DNA of 64,000 bases. Source: Anaerolineaceae bacterium. Its GTDB lineage: Bacteria; Chloroflexota; Anaerolineae; Aggregatilineales; Phototrophicaceae. Numbering within the stretch: position 1 is the first letter of the stretch; each line of letters begins with the position of its first letter. The stretch is taken from assembly GCA_020634165.1 (NCBI GenBank), contig JACKCF010000002.1, positions 186,001-250,000 on the forward strand. The letters run 5' to 3'. The translations under genes were made by a program, and so were the position numbers. Positions 33,759 to 41,994 of this stretch are shown piece after piece. The notes below the pieces were generated by a model, which was not told where the DNA came from, did not search any database, and saw only the letters and a program-made list of their open reading frames with translations.

Positions 33759-34349
33759 ATGGGGATGGATGAACTGAAGGCACGGATTGAGGCGGAAGGT
33801 CGCAATCTGGGGCGTGGCATTTTGAAGATCGACAGTTTGCTGAACCATCAGTTGGACCCGGGCCTGATGCAGCGCATGGGCCAGAACATGGCCAGGTATT
33901 TCCTGGACCTGGATTTGCAGATAGATCGCATCCTGACAGCAGAAATCAGCGGCATCGCCCCGGCTCTCATGACAGCCATCGAACTGAATGTGCCGGTTGT
34001 TTACGCGCGTAAAAAACGCCCGATTACCATGTCCGGCCCCATCTTCATGGAAGTGGCACCCAGCCATACCAAAGGTGGTGACGTGCCGCTTATGGTCAGC
34101 AGCGAATTTTTGCACCCCGACGAAAATATCCTCATCATTGATGACTTCCTCGCCAGCGGTCAGACGCTTATGGCGCTGTCGCGCATGGTCCGCGATGCCA
34201 AAGCCAATCTGGTTGGCGTCGGCGTCGTGGTGGAAAAAATCTTTGAGGATGGTCGTCAGGCGATGATTGATGCTGGCTTCGACGTACCCATGTATGCTCT
34301 GGCCACCATCGTCGGCATGGACGAAGAAACCATCACCCTGGGTGACTAA
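33759..34349 (+). CDS. xpt: xanthine phosphoribosyltransferase
   Basis: About 196 residues, the normal length for Xpt. ATG 33759 is preceded by AAGAGGA (33744-33750) at eight bases; the open frame upstream has no coding character. The N-terminal lid (ILKIDSLLNHQLDPGLMQRMG) and the PRPP-binding loop ILIIDDFLASGQT are diagnostic; KRPITMSG and VGVGVVVEKIFEDGR follow the family. It converts xanthine and PRPP to XMP in purine salvage. I looked for a purine riboswitch in the leader, as found before xpt in Firmicutes, and saw none. Confidence 0.93.
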   Translation: MGMDELKARIEAEGRNLGRGILKIDSLLNHQLDPGLMQRMGQNMARYFLDLDLQIDRILTAEISGIAPALMTAIELNVPVVYARKKRPITMSGPIFMEVAPSHTKGGDVPLMVSSEFLHPDENILIIDDFLASGQTLMALSRMVRDAKANLVGVGVVVEKIFEDGRQAMIDAGFDVPMYALATIVGMDEETITLGD

Positions 34350-34386
34350 AGCATCAGGACATGTAAGCAGTTCTTAGGATCAGGTT

Positions 34387-34932
34387 ATGAAAATCTATAC
34401 TCGTACCGGTGATGACGGTACAACCAGCCTGTTCAGTGGCGGGCGTGTGCGCAAAGACCATCTGCGCGTAGAGGCCTATGGCACCGTCGATGAACTCAAC
34501 AGCGTGCTGGGGATGGCCCGCGCCGCTTCTCCCGACAGCCAGCTCGATGCCTGGCTGATGGAGATTCAGGCGCAGCTATTTCACCTCGGCGCTGATCTGG
34601 CGACGCCGCTGGATGCCAAAGCCGATTGGGTCGTGCGTATGGACCCAGAAAAAGTCGCATGGCTGGAAGAAACCATCGACGCGATGACGGCTGAACTGCC
34701 CGAACTCAAGCATTTTATTCTGCCAGGGGGGACGCAGGCCGCAGCCGCCCTCCATCTGGCGCGCACTGTCAGCCGCCGTGCGGAACGCATCGTCGTTGCC
34801 CTGGTGGAGCATGAACCTGTTGGCGAACACGTCCAGCCCTATCTCAACCGCCTGTCTGATTGGCTGTTTACGGCTGCCCGTTACGAAAACCTCAAAGCCA
34901 ATGTCCTTGAAAGTGAATGGACCGTCCGTTAG
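34387..34932 (+). CDS. PduO-type cob(I)alamin adenosyltransferase
   Basis: 181 residues. The N-terminal MKIYTRTGDDGTTSLFSGGRVRKD is the ATP-binding signature, followed by EAYGTVDELNSVLGMARA; the C-terminal helix carries FILPGGTQAAAALHLARTVSRRAER, in which the RxxxRRxER-type arginines bind cobalamin. It transfers the adenosyl group of ATP to cob(I)alamin to make coenzyme B12. It starts 37 bases after xpt and probably shares its transcript; a terminator follows at once. No other cobalamin gene is near, so it likely serves salvage. Confidence 0.94.
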   Translation: MKIYTRTGDDGTTSLFSGGRVRKDHLRVEAYGTVDELNSVLGMARAASPDSQLDAWLMEIQAQLFHLGADLATPLDAKADWVVRMDPEKVAWLEETIDAMTAELPELKHFILPGGTQAAAALHLARTVSRRAERIVVALVEHEPVGEHVQPYLNRLSDWLFTAARYENLKANVLESEWTVR

Positions 34933-34938
34933 TCACAT

Positions 34939-34964
34939 GGGGCAAGATAACGTTGCCCCTTTTT
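34939..34964 (+). terminator. Rho-independent terminator
   Basis: GGGGCAA (34939-34945) pairs with TTGCCCC (34953-34959), followed by TTTTTC. It ends the xpt-adenosyltransferase unit right before the stop codon of the convergent gene. Confidence 0.85.
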
Positions 34965-34965
34965 C

Positions 34966-35310
34966 TCACGCCATTCCCAGCGCTCGCAGACCAGCAGGCA
35001 TCATCTTGCCTTCCTTGATGAGACGCTGTGCATGCTCCAGATTGCGAGTGGATGTCGTGCCTTTAGTCCGCCGAGGCGTGAACTTCTGCAAATAAGATTG
35101 TTCATCGCCTTTGCGGCGCATGCTCTCGCTCCAGCCGAAGCACAACCCTTCATCAAGCACCTCTTCAAATGCCACCGACTGTACACCCGACGCCTTCTTG
35201 TATATCCTCAGCCAGATACCTGCTGAAGTCGCGTGATTTTCCATCAGCCACGCCCGCAATTGTTCTCTAGTCTCAAAGGTCATCACTGGCAGATCATCAT
35301 TTACTTTCAA
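34966..35310 (-). CDS. short YdeI/OmpD-associated-family protein
   Basis: 114 residues. Family marks: TFETREQLRAWLMENHATSAGIWLRIYKK, EEVLDEGLCFGWSESMRRKGDEQSYLQKFTPRR and EGKMMPAGLRALG. Typical members are near 190 residues; this one ends soon after the PAG motif and lacks the C-terminal helical part. The usual SxWSxxN block is changed to TKGTTSTRN, with the tryptophan missing. It may be a C-terminally shortened version. The biochemical role of the family is uncertain, with bacteriocin-protection and polymyxin-tolerance reports. Confidence 0.78.
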   Translation of the reverse strand: MKVNDDLPVMTFETREQLRAWLMENHATSAGIWLRIYKKASGVQSVAFEEVLDEGLCFGWSESMRRKGDEQSYLQKFTPRRTKGTTSTRNLEHAQRLIKEGKMMPAGLRALGMA

Positions 35311-35413
35311 AGCGAAATACCTTGATAGGCTGCCTCAGTCAATTCTGGTCATTGTATCAGGAAGCTGAAAGCGAGTGATCGGCCTGCTAGTTTTGGTTCC
35401 GCTCATCATAGAA

Positions 35414-36247
35414 TCACTCTACTTGAATCCGCCCAATTTCTATGTCGAGAAATGTCCGTACATAGCGAATGAGTTCATCATTTGCTTCTAGTTCAAAAAA
35501 TTCTGCTTTTTGCTTTGACAGTTCAATGAGTAAGTCAATACAGAGCACATAGCTTGCGGCAATGCTCAATTGCCCAGTGATGGGGAAGATCGCTTCAAGT
35601 AAGCTACTATCTTCCTGGTTCAAACCCTTGTAGAGGATATTTGCTTCTTTAGCAGAGATCTTTTTTCTGCTACCTGTTGCATCCCATCCGTAGTATCTTT
35701 CATAGAGCAAAACCAGAGCTAAATCGCTACTACTTTTCCATCTTCGATACATATCAATATCTGCTCTGAAAAGGCATTTCGTAAATCTGGGAACAGAAAA
35801 TAGTAGATCGTTAAGCTGATTTATGGTGTGTGGAATTTCTACAACATCCAGCACCGAGCGACTTTGTCTTTGTGCCTGACCGTTTTCGTAGATTAAAGAT
35901 AGAGGTCCAAACCCTAATCGTTTTTTGAGTTCGATATCGTTAACAATCGAAAAATCGATCTTCTGGTACGGCGAGTAACCTCTCAACATAATCATCTCTG
36001 AGAGATTATCTGTTGAGCTTTCAATGATATATGTGCCAACAATGGGCGAAATTGTGCTTATGACAGACTTGAATGTGTTCTGTGTCTGGGCTAAATCACT
36101 AGAACAAACGATGATATCTAAATCAGAAAATGCATCTACTCGCTCTTCTACTTCCCTACCAAAAGAAAAAATCTGAAAGATTTCATTTTGCTGGGAAAGA
36201 ACATCAATAAGTTGTTCTCTTAGCCAATCACGCGAGTTAGAATCCAT
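35414..36247 (-). CDS. nucleotidyltransferase-fold protein, AT-richer than neighbours
   Basis: About 277 residues from ATG 36247. The N-terminus has the polymerase-beta-type nucleotidyltransferase motif FSFGREVEERVDAFSDLDIIV: glycine followed by DxD, with the usual GS changed to GR. A third acidic residue may be in KIDFSIV. The rest is helical and resembles aminoglycoside adenylyltransferase-like proteins only in outline. Base composition is visibly AT-richer than the flanking genes (many tct, aaa, att codons), which hints at horizontal acquisition. Substrate unknown. Confidence 0.7.
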   Translation of the reverse strand: MDSNSRDWLREQLIDVLSQQNEIFQIFSFGREVEERVDAFSDLDIIVCSSDLAQTQNTFKSVISTISPIVGTYIIESSTDNLSEMIMLRGYSPYQKIDFSIVNDIELKKRLGFGPLSLIYENGQAQRQSRSVLDVVEIPHTINQLNDLLFSVPRFTKCLFRADIDMYRRWKSSSDLALVLLYERYYGWDATGSRKKISAKEANILYKGLNQEDSSLLEAIFPITGQLSIAASYVLCIDLLIELSKQKAEFFELEANDELIRYVRTFLDIEIGRIQVE

Positions 36248-36330
36248 ACACACGCTATCACATGTACAAAAAAGCGAGCCACCTGCTCGCCCTGATTACT
36301 AAAAACTATCAACTAACGACTAAGAACTCC

Positions 36331-37125
36331 CTACGCCATTTCCTCTAGCTGGAAGTATGCCAGACTTTCACGCATATCATCCACGCGATCCATTTCCAGG
36401 ACCATATCCGCATTCGGCACCACCTGCCGTATCTGATCCAGCACCAGATGATAGTCGAGCACGCCGCGCTCCCAATCAAAGCCATGATGCTCATCGAGGA
36501 TGCCATCGTTGTTGTTCATATGGATTTCATCAATCCAGGGGGCCATCGTACCCAGCCAGTATTCCCAGGTGAACTCCGGCTTGGTGAACAGATTCGCGTG
36601 GCCGACATCAATGCAGGCGCGTAAATTAGGATGATTCACAGCTTCCAGCAGATCGCTGATAATTGTCGGGTCAAACTCCCACATATTTTCCAGCAGCAGG
36701 TTGACGCCATACTCACGAGCATAATCAGCAACCGGCGGCCAGAAATGCGTATTGCGTTCGTGCCAGCCTTCGCGATAAAAATCATTATGCAGCGAGCCAA
36801 TGAAATTAGCATGCAGCACAATCTGAGTGGCACCCAGTTCGGCAGCAATACGGATCGCGGCGCTGTAGCGCGCCACACACACAGCATTGATACGCGGGTC
36901 GGGACTGCCGCTGACCATATCCATAAAGGGGCCGTGCAGCGTGATCTTACCCGGTACATTGCGCAGCAGATGCTTGTACTTCTCAACTTCGCTGCGCCAG
37001 TCACCATCGAGAATATGCGGGAAGGCAAAAGCCATCACCTCTACGCCCAGGCCTTTTTCTTTGGCCAGGGCGACTGTCTGTTCCGCATTACCGAGGCTCG
37101 CACTGAGCAATACCTGATCCGCCAT
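36331..37125 (-). CDS. sugar phosphate isomerase/epimerase (xylose isomerase-like TIM barrel)
   Basis: 264 residues. TIM-barrel protein of the AP-endonuclease-2/xylose isomerase superfamily. Metal ligands can be placed: histidine and glutamate in LHGPFMDMV and LLLENMWEFD, aspartate and histidine in ACIDVGHANL, histidine in IDEIHMNNNDG, and glutamate in VLEMDR near the C-terminus. It would isomerise or epimerise a sugar or sugar phosphate in the cytoplasm with a divalent metal. The second such enzyme lies at 60.6-61.4 kb. No sugar transporter is adjacent. Confidence 0.87.
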   Translation of the reverse strand: MADQVLLSASLGNAEQTVALAKEKGLGVEVMAFAFPHILDGDWRSEVEKYKHLLRNVPGKITLHGPFMDMVSGSPDPRINAVCVARYSAAIRIAAELGATQIVLHANFIGSLHNDFYREGWHERNTHFWPPVADYAREYGVNLLLENMWEFDPTIISDLLEAVNHPNLRACIDVGHANLFTKPEFTWEYWLGTMAPWIDEIHMNNNDGILDEHHGFDWERGVLDYHLVLDQIRQVVPNADMVLEMDRVDDMRESLAYFQLEEMA

Positions 37126-37364
37126 AATGTCTTTTTTCGCTGGTCCCTATTTGGTCAGAGTTATAGCTACTAGTTTACAGTGTTTCAGACTTTCTTGTGT
37201 CGTGGATTGTTAAGTCAAAGTTGTATTGCGGTTATAAAGTGCCCTAAACCTATAAAAATGCCGTAAAAACTCCCTCTCAGGCCCTGTCAAAGGTTAGGAA
37301 CGTCGCCCATTGTTTTGTGACTGTTAAACGATGCGCAACACACAAATGTGAAGGAATCCCTCTC

Positions 37365-38414
37365 ATGGCCCACCCCCAACCGCTGCCAGATGCCACCCCG
37401 CTGACCATCATCACCGGATTTTTGGGCGCTGGCAAAACGTCATTGCTCAACCGCATCCTGTACAGCGATCATGAACACAAACTGGCTGTTTTAGTCAATG
37501 ATTTTGGCGCTATCAATATCGACAGCCAGCTCGTTGCGAAAATCCAGATTGACAACACCATCGAACTCAGCAATGGCTGCATCTGCTGCACCATTCGCGA
37601 CGACCTTAAGCAGGAAGTGCTCAAACTATTGCAGCGAGAAGACCCACCTGCACACATTCTGATCGAAACCAGCGGCGTCAGCGATCCGTTGGAAGTGGCG
37701 CTCACATTCAAGTACACACCGGAGGTTCGCATCGATGCCATCCTCACACTGGTCGATGCTGAAAACATCCTGGCTGTTGCTGACGAGCACCGCGTCCTGG
37801 CTCTCAACCAGGTTGGCATGGCCGATATTGTCATCGTCAACAAGGTCGATCTGGTCGATAAAGACCAGCTAGAACAGGTCCACCAGTACGTGCGGCGTAT
37901 CAACAAAAAAGCCCGAACCATTGATGCCGTTGAGGCCGAGGTGCCGCTGGCAGTCGTCTTCGATGGCGGCTATGATCCCAACCGCCCAGAGAGCTTCACT
38001 CGACTCGATATTCATACACACGAAGCAGGTCACTCCCATGACCATGAGCATTCAACCCACGCCACCGCCTTCGATACCTGGAGTTGGCAAAGCCCAGAGC
38101 CACTTTCGCTGAAATCTCTGCAAAAAGCCGTCGAAACACTGCCACCCAGTATCTATCGCGCCAAGGGATTCGTCTATCTGGCAGATCGCCCTGATGAACG
38201 TGCCTTGTTGCAGGTCGTCGGCCAGCGCAGCAATCTGACGTTCCCTGGCGAAAGCTGGAACGGCATTCCCCCATACAGTCAGATTGTCCTCATTGGTCAG
38301 GCTGGGTCGCTCGATACGGAAGCCCTGCAAAAACGCTTTGACCAGACCATCGCCGGACAAAGCGGCCTGTCCATTCTGGTGGAAACAGCCTTTAGCTGGT
38401 TACGACGTTCATAG
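37365..38414 (+). CDS. CobW/ZNG1-family GTP-dependent metallochaperone
   Basis: About 349 residues; ATG 37365 has AAGGA nine bases upstream. P-loop ITGFLGAGKTSLLN, then the metal-binding CxCC motif in ELSNGCICCTIRDDL, Walker B/ESGVSDP-like ETSGVSDPLEVA, and the base-specificity motif NKVDLVD. A histidine-rich loop (HTHEAGHSHDHEHSTH, about residues 222-238) precedes the C-terminal CobW domain. These GTPases deliver zinc or cobalt to client proteins, often under zinc limitation. Cobalt delivery for the cobalamin pathway is less likely because no cobN is present. I found no clear Zur box upstream. Confidence 0.92.
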   Translation: MAHPQPLPDATPLTIITGFLGAGKTSLLNRILYSDHEHKLAVLVNDFGAINIDSQLVAKIQIDNTIELSNGCICCTIRDDLKQEVLKLLQREDPPAHILIETSGVSDPLEVALTFKYTPEVRIDAILTLVDAENILAVADEHRVLALNQVGMADIVIVNKVDLVDKDQLEQVHQYVRRINKKARTIDAVEAEVPLAVVFDGGYDPNRPESFTRLDIHTHEAGHSHDHEHSTHATAFDTWSWQSPEPLSLKSLQKAVETLPPSIYRAKGFVYLADRPDERALLQVVGQRSNLTFPGESWNGIPPYSQIVLIGQAGSLDTEALQKRFDQTIAGQSGLSILVETAFSWLRRS

Positions 38415-38434
38415 CACACGGCCATTAAAACAAA

Positions 38435-38460
38435 AGACGTGCTAATCCCGTAGCACGTCT
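38435..38460. terminator. intergenic terminator-like hairpin
   Basis: AGACGTGCTA (38435-38444) pairs with TAGCACGTCT (38451-38460). On the minus strand TTTGTTTTAATGG follows, so it is the better terminator for the minus-strand gene ending at 38566; on the plus strand only CTTAC follows. Confidence 0.65.
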
Positions 38461-38490
38461 CTTACATGTGTCGCCTTCCGGCGTGATGGA

Positions 38491-38541
38491 GAAGGCTGCC
38501 CGAAAAAGGTAGGCTAGGGATTGTGGGGACAGGCAGCCTTC
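38491..38541. repeat. long-loop inverted repeat
   Basis: GAAGGCTGCC (38491-38500) and GGCAGCCTTC (38532-38541) form a perfect 10-bp inverted repeat with a 31-base loop, between the convergent genes ending at 38414 and 38566. It could form a 3' RNA hairpin. Confidence 0.6.
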
Positions 38542-38565
38542 AGAAAATGACTTTGTTAGTGCGCG

Positions 38566-39270
38566 TTACTCTTCGCGAGTGGTGACGACGCCGTTGAAGG
38601 GCAGGTTGAAAATCATCACCGATGTTTTGCCGTCCGGCTTGCGAACCATAAGCTGGTATTCACCGGAGGTCAGTTTGTACAGGCGGTAGGTCTGGTCTGA
38701 ACTGGCAGCGACCAGTGTATTTTCGCTGACATGTTCCGGCATCGCTTCGATCCGACGAGCAGATACCTGGAAAGCGATCTCGCCCGTTGCGGTCCAGACG
38801 GTGACGGAATTCGCGTCGCCGACATAAGCTGCGAAGTTGTCGCCACCGCAGGAATCAGAATTCAGACGACCATCAGAGCTACAACCACCGGCGTTCGCAG
38901 CCAGGGCAGCGCCCGCGCTGGCCGTACCGCTCCAACCCATGCTGCTATAACCACCATCACCCATGTGATACAGGTTCAGATGAATGCTGTCGCCATCATC
39001 GGCTGCCATGCTGAAGCTGAAGTTCTTGGTGTTGGGGCCTGCGCCTGCGCTGAATGACGAGAAGACCAGGTCATGATCGTTCGTGTAATTGACGACGTAG
39101 GCATAGAAGGTGCCGTTGCAGCCAGCGCTGTCAAATGTGATGCTGATGCCGGTTGTGCTGGTGCTGGCACTGACTGATGAAATAACACAGGCAGATTGGG
39201 CCTGAGCTGTGGTTGCAAATGCGATAACTGTGAAAACTGTAATGAAGAGTGCGATCATTGAGCGTTTCAT
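38566..39270 (-). CDS. secreted protein, paralog of the gene at 39652
   Basis: About 234 residues from ATG 39270 (GAGG nine bases upstream). Signal peptide MKRSMIALFITVFTVIAFATTAQAQ. An N-terminal beta-sandwich with cysteines (SACVISSVSASTS, SAGCNGTFYAYVVNY), a central cysteine segment GGCSSDGRLNSDSCGGDNFAAYVG, and a C-terminal domain ending YRLYKLTSGEYQLMVRKPDG. The central and C-terminal parts match the neighbouring gene at 39652-40449, so the two arose by duplication. It is an exported, probably disulfide-bonded protein of unknown function. Confidence 0.72.
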   Translation of the reverse strand: MKRSMIALFITVFTVIAFATTAQAQSACVISSVSASTSTTGISITFDSAGCNGTFYAYVVNYTNDHDLVFSSFSAGAGPNTKNFSFSMAADDGDSIHLNLYHMGDGGYSSMGWSGTASAGAALAANAGGCSSDGRLNSDSCGGDNFAAYVGDANSVTVWTATGEIAFQVSARRIEAMPEHVSENTLVAASSDQTYRLYKLTSGEYQLMVRKPDGKTSVMIFNLPFNGVVTTREE

Positions 39271-39585
39271 GTGAGTATTCCTCTTATATGCCACATCCAT
39301 CATTGTTAGATGATTAATTTGGTGTGGCTTTCTCCGTGCTTTCTGAATTTAATATAAATGCAAAACGCCCGCTGAATAGTTAAGATAGTACTGAAAAATT
39401 AAGGTTTCTCTATTATATAGATGAATATTAAGCTAGATATTGGTTATAAATTGGTTTGTATGCACTACTAATTCGTATTTTCATGGCTTTTAGTTAGAAA
39501 AAACAAACTTTAGGTGCCTTTGACAGTTTCCTGCTCACTGTTTCATCTTAATTCTTCTATTGAGGCGCTTAGCGGAACCTGGGCA
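39271..39585. other. AT-rich intergenic leader/promoter region
   Basis: About 315 bases, far more AT-rich than its surroundings. A TATAAT word occurs on the minus strand near 39410-39420 but without a clear -35. It must carry the promoter of the minus-strand secreted-protein gene. No open frame or RNA hairpin is evident. Confidence 0.45.
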
Positions 39586-39611
39586 ACAAAAAAGGCACGG
39601 TAGCCCGTGCC
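39586..39611 (-). terminator. Rho-independent terminator
   Basis: GGCACGG (39594-39600) pairs with CCGTGCC (39605-39611); on the minus strand TTTTTTGTT follows. It lies 40 bases past the stop at 39652. Confidence 0.85.
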
Positions 39612-39651
39612 CTCTTCATCAGTGGATGGTGTTGATTCTGCTGGCTGCTGG

Positions 39652-40449
39652 CTAGTTGCCGGATTCAGAATCCAGGCGATAGCTTTCAGTCAATGGCAGG
39701 GTAAAGACAATCACCGACATTTTGCCATCTGGCTCAAGCACATTGAGCTGATACTCACCCGTTGTCAGCTTGGATAGCACCATACGGCCATCAGCGCTGG
39801 TAGCAATGACCATGTTCTGCTCAGGAAAAGCGGGCAGTTCGGCGATTTCGTCAGCAAACACGAAGATGACAGAGTGCTCCAGCAGCGTATCCCACACCTG
39901 AATAGTGAAGCCGTCGCCTTCTGGGGTGACGTAAAGCGCCCAGGTATCACGCGCACAGTCGGCAGCATTCACGCGGCCATCATTGCCACAGGTGTTCCCA
40001 CTTGCGCCGGAACCAGAAACTGGAATCTCTAATGAGTCATAGCCTGATTCGCCGTCATCATAGACTTCATAGTACATCCAGTCGAACTCACTCGTCAGCG
40101 CAGGGTCGATGGGCATACTGAACGTATTGGCACCAACGACACCGCTGTACGGGCCATCGTAAATATAGCGGCATATCCAGTAGCAAATGTATCCTTGAGG
40201 GATGATACTGTCACCGAGAGGTTCTTCCTCTCCTGGGGAATAATATGAATCATAGTTGAAGGCTTCAATATAAACCCAGAAGTCCCCGCTGCAATCGCCT
40301 GATGCGTTCCAGCTAACCTCAACGTAATTGGTCTGGGCGACAGCACCCGTGATCGTGATATCACAGGCGAATCTTTCGCCAGCAAAGGTGGGCGTGGCGG
40401 CTATCGCAAACAAGGCAATCATGACCAACAGCATAACGGCTTTGCGCAT
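39652..40449 (-). CDS. secreted protein, paralog of the gene at 38566
   Basis: 265 residues. Signal peptide MRKAVMLLVMIALFAIAATPTFA. An N-terminal beta domain (CDITITGAVAQTNYVEVSWNASGDCSGDFWVYIEAF) has the same cysteine layout as the neighbour; a segment rich in Tyr/Gly follows; then NTCGNDGRVNAADCARDTWALYV and a C-terminal domain ending LSKLTTGEYQLNVLEPDGK. The shared NDGR-N--DC and KLT-GEYQL motifs show common origin with 38566-39270. Each gene has its own terminator, so they are separate transcripts. Function unknown. Confidence 0.72.
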   Translation of the reverse strand: MRKAVMLLVMIALFAIAATPTFAGERFACDITITGAVAQTNYVEVSWNASGDCSGDFWVYIEAFNYDSYYSPGEEEPLGDSIIPQGYICYWICRYIYDGPYSGVVGANTFSMPIDPALTSEFDWMYYEVYDDGESGYDSLEIPVSGSGASGNTCGNDGRVNAADCARDTWALYVTPEGDGFTIQVWDTLLEHSVIFVFADEIAELPAFPEQNMVIATSADGRMVLSKLTTGEYQLNVLEPDGKMSVIVFTLPLTESYRLDSESGN

Positions 40450-40686
40450 AAGTATATTTCCTCTCTTATCGATACTTAGAAATCAAGTGTGTTTGGAACA
40501 CCCTGAATGATTGGGCGAAACGCCTTCGTTCAGAATAGGGTTAAACGCATATCCTGAAACATAAGATTTCGGTACGTGACGAAAAACCAGGCGCCATGTA
40601 AGAGGTTTGGCTCAAAATGGTTGATATGACTGCAACTGGCTGACAACATAACGAGGCCGTACAATACATGCTGGAAAGGGGCAACA

Positions 40687-41991
40687 ATGGCGAAGAAAAA
40701 ATCCACCAGCAACAAGACCACTACAGAGGAACAACAGCCTGCGCCGGATGCTGTGCGCGTGCTGCATTTCGCTGATGTCCACATCGGCATGGAAAATTAT
40801 GGCCGCACCGATGCCCACACCGGACTAAGCAGCCGCGTCGTGGACTTTTTGCATCGTATGGACGATATGGTCGATTATGCCCGTGAGCACGATGTCGATC
40901 TGGTCATCTTCGCCGGGGATGCTTTTAAGACGCGCACGCCCAGCCCCACCTTCCAACGTGAATTTGCCTGGCGCATCCGCGATCTGGCCGAACTGGCCCC
41001 GGTGGTGATGCTCGTCGGCAACCATGACCTGCCGCCCAATGCAGTCAAGGCCAGCAGCATCGAAATTTACGATACCCTGGCCGTACCGAATGTACTGGTC
41101 GCCCAGAAGTACGATGTTCACACTGTCGAGACCAAACGCGGTCCGGTCATCGTCGGCGCCGCCCCCTATCCCATCCGGGCACGGCTGCTGCAAAACCTGA
41201 AAACGGGCCAGCGCACCATCAAGGAAGTCGATGAAGTGCTGGAAAGCCAACTCAACCAGATTCTGGAAGGGCTTGCGGATCAGGCTGACCAGCGCGATCC
41301 TGATAACACCATTCCGCGCCTCTTGACCGGGCATTTCACGGTGCGTGGCGCGCGGCTCGGCAGTGAACGCAGCGTCATGCTGGGGCGTGATGTGCAGGTA
41401 TCGCTGGGCTTGCTGGCAGATCAACGCTGGGATTATGTGGCTCTGGGGCATATTCATAAATGGCAGGATTTGACCGAAGGCCGTGATGGGGCACCACCTG
41501 TCGTCTACAGTGGCAGCCTGGAACGCATCGACTTTGGTGAAGAAGGCGACGAAAAGGGCTTTATGTGGGTATCACTGGCACGCGGAGCAACTTCCTACGA
41601 GCGCATTCCCGTTCAGGCTCGCCCGATGATGACCCTGCGAGTTGACTGTCGCCAGGATAAACTGCCTACACAGACCATCATTCGCGAAATTAAGAAGCAT
41701 GATCTGAAGGAAGCGATTGTGCGCATCAATGTGCAGCTCACGCCGCAAACCGATGCCCTGCTCAACGATATGCGCGTCCGCGAAGCCCTGCGCGAAGCAG
41801 GCACCTTCCATGTGGCAGGCATCCGCCGAGAAGTAGAACGCGCCTATCGCAGCCGTCTGGATGAAAATCCTGAGCAGCTCACCCACGAGCAGCTACTGGA
41901 GCAGTATCTCAAAACCCGCGATCACGGTGCGGAATACCGCGACGAGTTGATACAGGAAGGCACCCGCATTATCCGAGGTGAAGGGGAGTAA
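40687..41991 (+). CDS. sbcD: SbcD/Mre11-type DNA repair exonuclease subunit
   Basis: 434 residues. All phosphoesterase motifs of the Mre11 family are present: LHFADVHIGM (motif I), VIFAGDAFKTR (II), LVGNHDLPPN (III), LLTGHFTV (IV) and VALGHIHKWQ (V). These histidines and aspartates bind two manganese ions. It has a Lys/Thr/Gln-rich N-terminal extension of about 22 residues and the usual C-terminal capping region. SbcD works with the ATPase SbcC to cut hairpins and protein-blocked DNA ends. No sbcC follows; the next gene is convergent, so SbcC must be encoded elsewhere. Confidence 0.93.
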   Translation: MAKKKSTSNKTTTEEQQPAPDAVRVLHFADVHIGMENYGRTDAHTGLSSRVVDFLHRMDDMVDYAREHDVDLVIFAGDAFKTRTPSPTFQREFAWRIRDLAELAPVVMLVGNHDLPPNAVKASSIEIYDTLAVPNVLVAQKYDVHTVETKRGPVIVGAAPYPIRARLLQNLKTGQRTIKEVDEVLESQLNQILEGLADQADQRDPDNTIPRLLTGHFTVRGARLGSERSVMLGRDVQVSLGLLADQRWDYVALGHIHKWQDLTEGRDGAPPVVYSGSLERIDFGEEGDEKGFMWVSLARGATSYERIPVQARPMMTLRVDCRQDKLPTQTIIREIKKHDLKEAIVRINVQLTPQTDALLNDMRVREALREAGTFHVAGIRREVERAYRSRLDENPEQLTHEQLLEQYLKTRDHGAEYRDELIQEGTRIIRGEGE

Positions 41992-41994
41992 AGT

